The notes beneath the pieces are model-generated. The model worked only from the letters and a program-made list of their open reading frames with translations, was not told the DNA's origin and did no database searches. Below, in pieces: positions 51,369 through 64,000 of a stretch of 64,000 bases of DNA; positions within the stretch are counted from its first letter, which is position 1, and each line of letters begins with the position of its first letter. The stretch comes from Acinetobacter nosocomialis NIPH 2119 (GTDB lineage: Bacteria > Pseudomonadota > Gammaproteobacteria > Pseudomonadales > Moraxellaceae). Where the stretch lies: NCBI RefSeq assembly GCF_000368085.1, contig NZ_KB849239.1, positions 3,065,715-3,129,714 on the forward strand, given 5' to 3'. The position numbers and the translations under genes are program-made.

Positions 51369-52211
51369 TTATTTTTCACTGATAGATTCTAAAAAGTATT
51401 GAACCAGTTCAGGTGCATTCTGATAAGGAATCCAATGAGAAGCGTTCATGAAAATAGCTTTATAACTATTTTTAAAATAACGTGAGTTTAGCTCGGCGCT
51501 TTTTTCAGTAACGGCAATATCATCTTTACCCCAAATAAACAGAGTTGGCACATCTATTAATTTAAAAGGATTCTGAGGTTTATCCCAGAAAAATCCACGA
51601 TACCAATTCAACGCCGTAGTTAGCCTATTTTCTTTTATAAACTCCGTCTCGAATATTTCAATTTGCTGCTCGGTCATGCCAGATGACTTAAGAAAGTTAC
51701 GGCCTAATTTAGGCATCTTTTTAAATAAAAGTTCGGGCAGAATCGGGAGCTGAAAAATTGCAAAATAATAAGATTTAAAAAGTTGTCTGCTGCTTAAACA
51801 AGCTTTTAAAAAAGCAGCTTGATGAGGTACAGAAACTAAAGTGAGATGTTGAATATATTGTGGATACTTCATGGTTACACTAGACGCAATTACAGAACCC
51901 CAATCGTGCCCAATTAAATAAACTGGTTGACCAAGCCCCTTAATAAAAACTGCGACATCTTCAGTTAGTTCACTTAAAGCGTAATGAAAGCGGCTTTGTG
52001 GTCTAGCATTTAGACTATAACCACGTTGATGAATCGCAAGTGTTCTAAACCCATGCTGATGCAATAGTTCAGAGGTTTGCTCCCAACTATGGGCAGTTTC
52101 TGGAAAACCATGCAATAAAACAACAAGTGGACCATCTAAAGGGCCTGAATCAATCACATCGAATGTCCAAGCCCCACGAATATATTGATGAATACGTTTG
52201 GTCAAATCCAT
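51369..52211 (-). CDS. Alpha/beta hydrolase, epoxide-hydrolase/haloalkane-dehalogenase type
   Basis: A 280-residue hydrolase. HGFPETAHSW (oxyanion motif, 34-37), nucleophile Asp103 in GHDWGS, an acid in WGKDDIA and a His in NASHWIPYQNAPELV give the triad of the Asp-nucleophile group. This group opens epoxides or removes halide; the substrate is not known. No signal peptide. It is convergent to erpA and divergent from nothing close; an AAGG ribosome site is present. Confidence 0.88.
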   Translation of the reverse strand: MDLTKRIHQYIRGAWTFDVIDSGPLDGPLVVLLHGFPETAHSWEQTSELLHQHGFRTLAIHQRGYSLNARPQSRFHYALSELTEDVAVFIKGLGQPVYLIGHDWGSVIASSVTMKYPQYIQHLTLVSVPHQAAFLKACLSSRQLFKSYYFAIFQLPILPELLFKKMPKLGRNFLKSSGMTEQQIEIFETEFIKENRLTTALNWYRGFFWDKPQNPFKLIDVPTLFIWGKDDIAVTEKSAELNSRYFKNSYKAIFMNASHWIPYQNAPELVQYFLESISEK

Positions 52212-52337
52212 AACAACATGCCTTACTTATTTTTGTTGGCATTTATCATGAGTTTTTATGCACATTTAAATAACAGCATTTCGGGTCAGTAAATGTGCTA
52301 TGAGGTCGAATCTAGGTAAAAGAACTTATAAAAAATC

Positions 52338-53465
52338 TTATACCGCCGTGATTGTTCCTAAAATTCTAAAATCAGACGCACCAGTTACTGCTGGTAAATT
52401 ACCACTTAAACTATTCACAAAACGCATTGCTAACCATGCAAATGCTGTAGCCTCGACCCAGGTAGGGGAGAGTCCTAAAACATCTGTGGTTTGAACTGAC
52501 CAATTGTGCTTACGTAAACGCCAGCGTAATTGTTCTAACAAATAAGAGTTATAAGCCCCACCACCACATACATATACTTCGCCAGTTTCCATATCAGAAC
52601 GATAAATCGCTTTTTGAATAGCACGCACAGTAAGTTTTAATAAGGTTGCTTGAATATTTTCTGGTGTATCTTCTAACTCATCGTAAGTTAAATCATTACG
52701 CCAATCGATTAACTGATCATCTAGCCAGTCAATATTGAAATCTTCACGTCCCGTACTTTTAGGGGGCTCTTTAGAAAAATATTCATGCGCATGAAGGCGG
52801 TCGAGTAAAGAGCGAATAGGATGCCCATAAGCAGCCCAATCACCATTTTCATCATATGGATGACCCGTATGGCGATGACACCATGCATCCATCAAAATAT
52901 TCGCAGGCCCCGTATCAAAACCAAATACGCCGTCAGGATTATTGGCAGGCAACATACTTACATTGGCAATGCCGCCTAAATTCAAAATCACACGATGAAT
53001 GCTTGGATGTTGAAATAATGCTTGATGAAAAGCTGGGACTAATGGAGCACCTTGTCCGCCTGCAGCCATATCTCTACGACGGAAATCTGAAACAACCGGG
53101 ATTTGAGTGATTTCAGTAATAATGTTTGGGTCGCCAATTTGTAACGTAAAGCCATGCTCTGGACGATGACGAATAGTTTGCCCATGCGAACCGATCGCTT
53201 TAATTTGGCTACGGTCTAATTGATGCTTTTCAATTAAGCTATTAATCCCATGACCAATCATTTTGGCTAGAGCAACATCAGCTTTACCCATACGGTCAAT
53301 TTCATTGTCATCGGGTAAAGTTAATGCCATAAGCTCATCACGTAACTCGGGTTCGAAAGGAACTGTAAGAGTGGCATGAAGCTGTAGTGGCTCAAATGAA
53401 GCCGCAACAATATCTACACCATCCATACTAGTGCCAGTCATTACGCCGATATAGATTGCGCTCAT
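52338..53465 (-). CDS. anmK: AnmK, anhydro-N-acetylmuramic acid kinase
   Basis: A 375-residue sugar kinase that phosphorylates and opens 1,6-anhydroMurNAc from cell-wall turnover. It begins YIGVMTGTSMDGVDIVAASF and has SHGQTIRHRPEHGFTLQIGD, VILNLGGIANVSML and FGFDTGPANILMDAW, the full AnmK signature. The ATG at 53465 has GGGGAAG 6 bases upstream. It belongs with mpl and the transglycosylase in peptidoglycan recycling, though they are not linked. It is divergent from tyrS. Confidence 0.97.
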   Translation of the reverse strand: MSAIYIGVMTGTSMDGVDIVAASFEPLQLHATLTVPFEPELRDELMALTLPDDNEIDRMGKADVALAKMIGHGINSLIEKHQLDRSQIKAIGSHGQTIRHRPEHGFTLQIGDPNIITEITQIPVVSDFRRRDMAAGGQGAPLVPAFHQALFQHPSIHRVILNLGGIANVSMLPANNPDGVFGFDTGPANILMDAWCHRHTGHPYDENGDWAAYGHPIRSLLDRLHAHEYFSKEPPKSTGREDFNIDWLDDQLIDWRNDLTYDELEDTPENIQATLLKLTVRAIQKAIYRSDMETGEVYVCGGGAYNSYLLEQLRWRLRKHNWSVQTTDVLGLSPTWVEATAFAWLAMRFVNSLSGNLPAVTGASDFRILGTITAV

Positions 53466-53523
53466 ATGCAACTTCCCCTGCAAGACGCTGAAAAAATGTT
53501 AGTATATCGCACAAATTGAATAA

Positions 53524-54759
<1,236 letters not shown>

Positions 54760-54774
54760 GAAAGTTATATAGTG

Positions 54775-54806
54775 AAAAGCAGGAGTAATCCTGCTTTTTT
54801 TATTTC
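54775..54806 (+). terminator. tyrS terminator
   Basis: AAAAGCAGGA/TCCTGCTTTTTTT stem and T run after the stop. Confidence 0.92.
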
Positions 54807-54827
54807 TGGAACTCAAAATTAATTAAG

Positions 54828-54843
54828 GGTTCCACGTGGAACA
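54828..54843. promoter_or_regulatory. parS-like centromere site
   Basis: GGTTCCACGTGGAACA matches 15 of 16 bases of the Pseudomonas-type parS. It lies between the tyrS terminator and the right rRNA promoter. Confidence 0.82.
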
Positions 54844-55133
54844 ATTTGTAATTAACTTAATAAGTAGAAAAATAGAATAAGAAAAAAAAAGAAAGTATGA
54901 ATCAATAAATAGAGTATTTACTCTAGTTTATCTTTGGAATCTTTGGAATAGAAAATGCTATATATGCCTATAACCTCTATAAGAAGAAATCAAAAATCTA
55001 AGGTGAACTGAATTTTCCTAAAATAAAAATGAATAAAAGTAGTGAAAATGCCTAAAAAAAAGCCATATATATCACTTTTTTCGCAAAATAGTAGAAAAAA
55101 ACGGCACTCAAGAGAAAAAGGCTGAAATACCCC

Positions 55134-55161
55134 TTGCAAAGGGATTTGGATGGTCTATAAT
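55134..55161 (+). promoter_or_regulatory. rRNA operon promoter P1 (right copy)
   Basis: TTGCAA and TATAAT separated by 16 bases, 376 bases before 16S. The sequence from -10 on (TATAATGCAC) is the same as in the left operon. Confidence 0.8.
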
Positions 55162-55296
55162 GCACATCCATCGGCGGTGATGCAGATAGAAACTTGTTGA
55201 AAAACAGTTACTTGAGATTAGATTGGTTACTTTAAGTGATGAATTTGATGTTAAGTTGGTTTGAGAAGTAAGTTTTAAAAATATCGAAATTACCTG

Positions 55297-55324
55297 TTGA
55301 CTTTTAAGAGATTAAGAGTAATAT
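55297..55324 (+). promoter_or_regulatory. Probable rRNA operon promoter P2 (right copy)
   Basis: TTGACT and TAATAT with a 16-base spacer, 213 bases before 16S. No clear counterpart is seen in the left operon leader. Confidence 0.6.
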
Positions 55325-55376
55325 AGCCGACCTAGCTTGCTGGTGACGAACCAGGAAGAAGATCATTAAGAGAATT

Positions 55377-57118
<1,742 letters not shown>

Positions 57119-57132
57119 ATAGATGTATCTGA

Positions 57133-57209
<77 letters not shown>

Positions 57210-57264
57210 TGACTTTGACTGGTTAAAGTTATAGATAAAAGATACATGACTGATGATGTAAGCT

Positions 57265-57340
57265 GGGGACTTAGCTTAGTTGGTAGAGCGCCTGCTTTGC
57301 ACGCAGGAGGTCAGGAGTTCGACTCTCCTAGTCTCCACCA
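57265..57340 (+). tRNA. tRNA-Ala (TGC)
   Basis: A 76-nt tRNA after tRNA-Ile with anticodon TGC in loop TTTGCAC and encoded CCA. Confidence 0.97.
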
Positions 57341-57688
57341 GAACTTAAGATAAGTTCGGATTACAGAAATTAGTAAATAGAGATTTCGGTCTTGATTTAT
57401 TAACTTCTGTGATTTAAGTATCACAGTATTAAGCATGACCTGATGAAGGCATGTTTATTCATTAACAGATTGGCAAAATTGAGTCTGAAATAAATTGTTC
57501 ACTCAATAACAAAGAGAGATGAAGTAATTCTGATCTTGGAGTTAATTGAGAACTAGCAAATTAACTGAATCAAGCGTTTTGGTATATGAATTTAGATTGA
57601 AGCTGTACAGTGTTTAAATACACAGTGCTCTAAACTGAAATGTTGAAGTTACTAACTTGTAGGTAACATCGACTGTTTGGGGTTGTAT

Positions 57689-60578
<2,890 letters not shown>

Positions 60579-60757
60579 TACAACACCCAAGCAGTTGTAT
60601 ATAAAGCATCAATCGATTCATAAATCTACAAAGCAACTTGATTTAGTTAAACGCTTAGCTAAAATGAACACAGTCAGATTCAATCAGCCCAGTCTGTAAA
60701 GATTTGGAAAACGCTTCGGCAGTTAATAAGACCAAAGCAAGTATCCATAAACAGTTG

Positions 60758-60872
60758 TGCTGGCGACCATAGCAAGAGTGAACCACCTGATCCCTTCCCG
60801 AACTCAGAAGTGAAACCTCTTAGCGCTGATGGTAGTGTGGGGTTACCCATGTGAGAGTAAGTCATCGCCAGC
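60758..60872 (+). rRNA. rrf: 5S ribosomal RNA
   Basis: About 115 nt, TGCTGGCGACCATAGC to GTCATCGCCAGC, with the usual CCCGAACTCAGAAGTGAAAC core. The ends pair to form helix I. The left-hand copy lies outside the window. Confidence 0.95.
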
Positions 60873-60882
60873 TCATTATTCC

Positions 60883-60919
60883 AAACACCCCCATTCTAAA
60901 GAGTGGGGGTGTTTTTTTA
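60883..60919 (+). terminator. rRNA operon terminator
   Basis: AACACCCCCA/TGGGGGTGTT stem with a long T run, directly after 5S. Confidence 0.95.
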
Positions 60920-60963
60920 TTTGTCAGATGATTACTTCAAGAATAATATAAATTCGATAAAAT

Positions 60964-61392
60964 ATGGAAAAATACAAAATGATGAAGGCAATTGAGTTAT
61001 CTCAATATATTCCCTATCCACCTAAGAAAGTATGGGAAGCATTGACCACACCTGAACTCATTCAACAATGGTGGGCTAAAGGAGATATTCAGCCTAAAGC
61101 TGGTCATCAATTTACTTTAGATATGGGTAGTTTTGGAGTACAACATTGCCTAGTTAAGGTGGCTGATAAAGAAATTTTATTTGAATATGACTTTGCAATT
61201 GGTGTACTTGATACAACTCTAAGATGGCAATTAATTCCTCAAGGAGAGGGCACACTTTTGCAGCTTAAACATTCGGGATTTAATGAGAATTCTTCTTTGG
61301 GACAACAAGCTTTTATGGGTATGAGAAAAGGTTGGCCACAAATTTTAAGTCGAATTGAGACGGTAATTTCTAATTATAAAAAAATAGGGTGA
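60964..61392 (+). CDS. SRPBCC/AHSA1-like protein
   Basis: A 142-residue START-like (SRPBCC) protein: IPYPPKKVWEALTTPELIQQWWAKGD at the N-terminus and GWPQILSRIETVI at the C-terminus are typical of the AHSA1 group, which have a hydrophobic ligand pocket. Function is unknown. Several possible starts exist (60964, 60979, 60982) and no ribosome site is clear, so the first residues are uncertain. Confidence 0.85.
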   Translation: MEKYKMMKAIELSQYIPYPPKKVWEALTTPELIQQWWAKGDIQPKAGHQFTLDMGSFGVQHCLVKVADKEILFEYDFAIGVLDTTLRWQLIPQGEGTLLQLKHSGFNENSSLGQQAFMGMRKGWPQILSRIETVISNYKKIG

Positions 61393-61420
61393 AAGAATAT
61401 TTCTCTCACCCTCGTTGAGT

Positions 61421-62113
61421 CTAAAAATGTGCTTCTAAGCCTACATATGGTCCTTTAAACTCAAATTTAAGGTCATTGTTATCATAATCATCTAAGTCAA
61501 TATTGAGTACACGATAGCCTGCTTTAAGGCCTAAATCGACTACTAAATTATCGACAAATTTATACTTTACTTCTGCTAATGCATCTGTGATTTTTGCATC
61601 ATTAAAGTTTGTATAAGTTGCTTCACCTTTAGCACTTAGACCTGTAAATGGAAGTTTTACTTCTCCCGACAAATAAGCAATAGGATATGTTTTATCAATA
61701 TCTACACGTTTACCTGTATAGGCGGTGATATCACCATTTAATACGGTTGCACCTAGACCCGCATCCACACTCACAATATTATCTAGTAATTCATAATAAA
61801 GAATAAAATCACTATGATCTAAATTAATCTTATAGTTAGCTTGACCTAAGGTCTCTGATTTAGTTTGAGTATCTAGATTAACGTAACGAATTTTTGCATT
61901 TGGAATAAATGGGATTGGGTGCTCGAATGCTAATGAAAGTTGTGCACTGCCTTTTCGATCTAAGTCTTGGTCATCTGGCAATTGTGTAGACATGTTTGCT
62001 TTACCATCGTAAAACCAATAGCCCACGTCCCCTTTAACTCCTATAAAATCCGCTTGAGCAAATCCGCTAAGACTCATCCCGAGTGTCAAAAAAGACATTT
62101 TTAATATCTTCAT
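61421..62113 (-). CDS. Outer-membrane beta-barrel protein, TIGR04219-type
   Basis: A 230-residue exported protein with a signal peptide ending FAQA (about residue 21). The mature part is made of alternating beta strands (KIRYVNLDTQ, DFILYYELLDNIVSVDAGLGA, AKGEATYTNF, VDLGLKAGYRV) and ends in Phe (GLEAHF), the barrel-assembly signal. It resembles the TIGR04219 family. The third ATG (62113) is chosen, 7 bases from AGGA. Function is unknown; it may be a small channel or structural barrel. Confidence 0.85.
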   Translation of the reverse strand: MKILKMSFLTLGMSLSGFAQADFIGVKGDVGYWFYDGKANMSTQLPDDQDLDRKGSAQLSLAFEHPIPFIPNAKIRYVNLDTQTKSETLGQANYKINLDHSDFILYYELLDNIVSVDAGLGATVLNGDITAYTGKRVDIDKTYPIAYLSGEVKLPFTGLSAKGEATYTNFNDAKITDALAEVKYKFVDNLVVDLGLKAGYRVLNIDLDDYDNNDLKFEFKGPYVGLEAHF

Positions 62114-62119
62114 CATCAT

Positions 62120-62742
62120 ATCCTAAGAAAAGAAATCTTTGAGCGCATGATATAGACATCTGAGAAGTTATGCATTGATGAAAAATGGTGAATATAAAAC
62201 TTTTAGAATTATAATTATTTTTATTAATTTATGTTTTTGATTTTATTATTAAAATATAGATTTTAAGTGGAGCTTGTTAGGAAAAATTTTAGTATAAATT
62301 TTGTGTAATACATCGGTAAGATTCTGTGATTTTACTCATCTAAAATTGGTTGATATATCTACTTTATAAAGTAGAAAATAATTTAAATGGTAGAAAATAT
62401 CATTGCTTATATTCTCTAATAATATGTTTTAGAACATGAATATTAGCTAAAAAATAACCAATCTAAATCAAAATCTCTAAAAAACGTAAAATTTCAGACG
62501 GAAATTACAGTAAAAATAAATAAAAACGGGTATTGTTCAACTATATAGGGGCAAAAAATGGACAAAAATCTTTAAGGAAGAATTTTCTATTTTTGCTTGT
62601 TTGACATGAAAATAAAAATACTCAAAAGGTGCCTTTTATTCTCTATCAAACACAAAAGTATTCTTTGGTTCTTTTTTTGCGTGCGGAATAACAATCAACA
62701 AAAGCAGTAAAAATAAGTAATCTTTTAACATTAGGTGTTCTA
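62120..62742. other. AT-rich intergenic stretch
   Basis: More than 600 bases between divergent genes, strongly AT-rich. A TTGACA lies at about 62602 but without a clear -10 at proper spacing. No RNA gene, riboswitch or repeat is recognised. It must hold promoters for both neighbours. Confidence 0.5.
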
Positions 62743-64000
62743 TGACAGATTCTCGTGAAAACTGGACGTCACGATCTGGTTTTATTATCGCAGCCGTTGG
62801 TTCGGCTGTTGGTTTAGGTAATATTTGGCGTTTCCCCTACGTTGCTTATGAAAATGGTGGTGGTGCGTTCCTTATTCCTTACTTACTTGCACTTATTACG
62901 GCAGGTTTACCATTACTATTTTTAGATTATGCAGTAGGCCATCGTAGTACAGGATCGCCTCCTAAAGCGTATAGAGCTTTGTTTAAAGGCGGAGAAACTC
63001 TAGGATGGTGGCAGGTTTGCGTCTGTATCATTATTGGTTTGTATTACGCAAGTGTTCTGACTTGGGCTGGTAGCTACATTTATTTTTCTATTGGCCAAAT
63101 GTGGGGAAGTGACCCGGAAGGCTTCTTCTTCAATACCTATTTACAAACCACAAAAGCGACTGGCTTTGATTTGCAGTTTGTAGGCCATTTATTCTGGCCA
63201 ATTGTTGGAATTTGGGCACTGACTTTAATCATTTTATATGGTGGAGTGAAAAAAGGTGTTGAATTATCTAATAAGATTTTTATGCCTTTATTATTCATCT
63301 TATTTACGATTTTAGTGATTCAGTCATTACGTTTACCGGGTGCAGTACAAGGTTTAAATGCTTTCTTTACTCCAAACTGGTCTGCCATGATGGACTATAA
63401 AGTTTGGTTAGCGGCCTATGGTCATACGTTCTTCTCACTCTCTGTTGGTTTCGGGATTATGGTGACCTATGCATCTTACTTAAAACCAAAAACCAATTTA
63501 ACTGGCTCAGGTCTTATCGTTGGTTTCGCGAATGCATCGACAGAGATTTTAGCGGGTATCGGTATTTTTGCAGCGCTTGGCTTTATGGCACATGCTGCAG
63601 GTACTGAAGTTAAAGATGTGGTGAGTGGTGGTATTGGTCTTGCATTTATTGCCTTCCCTAAAATTATTTCAAGTTTAGGTTCTGGTGCTGATCTATTCGG
63701 CCTTTTATTCTTCTCTTCATTATTTGTAGCTGGTATTTCTTCAATGGTTAGTATTTTGGAAGTACCTATTGCAGCGATGCAAGATAAGTTGAAGTGGAGT
63801 CGTAAGAAAGCGGTAACCATTATTGGTGGTGGTAGTGCTCTAGTCTCAATTATTTTATTCTCAAGTGTAAATGCAATTAAGCTCGTTGATATTGTCGACC
63901 ATTTTATCAATAACATTGGCATTATTGGGGGAGCATTGATATCAATTATTAGCGTAGCTTGGTTTAAGCGCTCAGCTCTTAGAGAGCTTCGTGATCATGT
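62743..64000 (+). CDS. Sodium-dependent transporter, NSS/SNF family (partial, runs off window)
   Basis: The first about 419 residues of a neurotransmitter:sodium symporter-type permease. It starts MTDSRENWTSRSGFIIAAVGSAVGLGNIWRFPYVAYENGGGAFLIPY, the LeuT-fold helix 1 with its sodium and substrate residues. About nine hydrophobic helices are visible up to the edge. AGG lies 6 bases before ATG. The substrate, probably an amino acid, cannot be read. Confidence 0.93.

Overview
This 64 kb window is the replication-origin region of an Acinetobacter chromosome, most likely from the calcoaceticus-baumannii complex. The evidence is the gene order rpmH-oriC-dnaA-dnaN-recF-gyrB with a cytochrome b562 gene next to gyrB, three tandem AdeT-type genes beside yheS and erpA, low G+C content, and protein sequences close to those I know from A. 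baumannii. I cannot settle the species from sequence alone. I see no prophage, insertion sequence or CRISPR array.

Layout: two rRNA operons lie in opposite orientation at the two ends, and each is transcribed away from oriC. The left copy (1-4866, cut by the window edge) mirrors 55362-60227 with no visible indel (coordinates sum to 60228). Next come a periplasmic cyclophilin, an HSL-family esterase, two small envelope proteins, a degenerate metallo-beta-lactamase-fold protein with a divergent LysR regulator, grpE and dnaK with heat-shock-type promoters, two tandem matrixin-like zinc proteases, and an MltB-type transglycosylase. A 680-base gap (17.0-17.7 kb) is packed with a 12-base AT palindrome and DnaA boxes.

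From 17.7 to 36.8 kb are purK/purE, mpl, an LtrA-family protein, a PAP2 phosphatase, an alx Mn exporter behind a yybP-ykoY riboswitch, a YgiB/YgiC-like pair, a purine-catabolism pair (a Rieske oxygenase broken by an in-frame stop, then guaD) behind a sigma-54-type promoter, hpt, a YeaQ-family protein, dsbC, a dmeRF-like metal efflux pair, and the mnmE-yidC-yidD-rnpA-rpmH block.

From 36.8 to 55 kb are oriC, dnaA, dnaN, recF, gyrB, a cytochrome b562 gene, a DedA protein, yheS, three AdeT-family genes, erpA, an epoxide-hydrolase-like protein, anmK and tyrS. After the right rRNA operon are an SRPBCC protein, an outer-membrane barrel and the start of a sodium-dependent transporter that runs off the window.

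The most notable non-coding structure is a set of replication and segregation elements: four parS-like palindromes (5755, 31330, 40506 and 54828, two of them inside genes), a DnaA-box-rich oriC, and the second DnaA-box and AT-palindrome cluster about 20 kb from oriC that shares its 12-mer with oriC.
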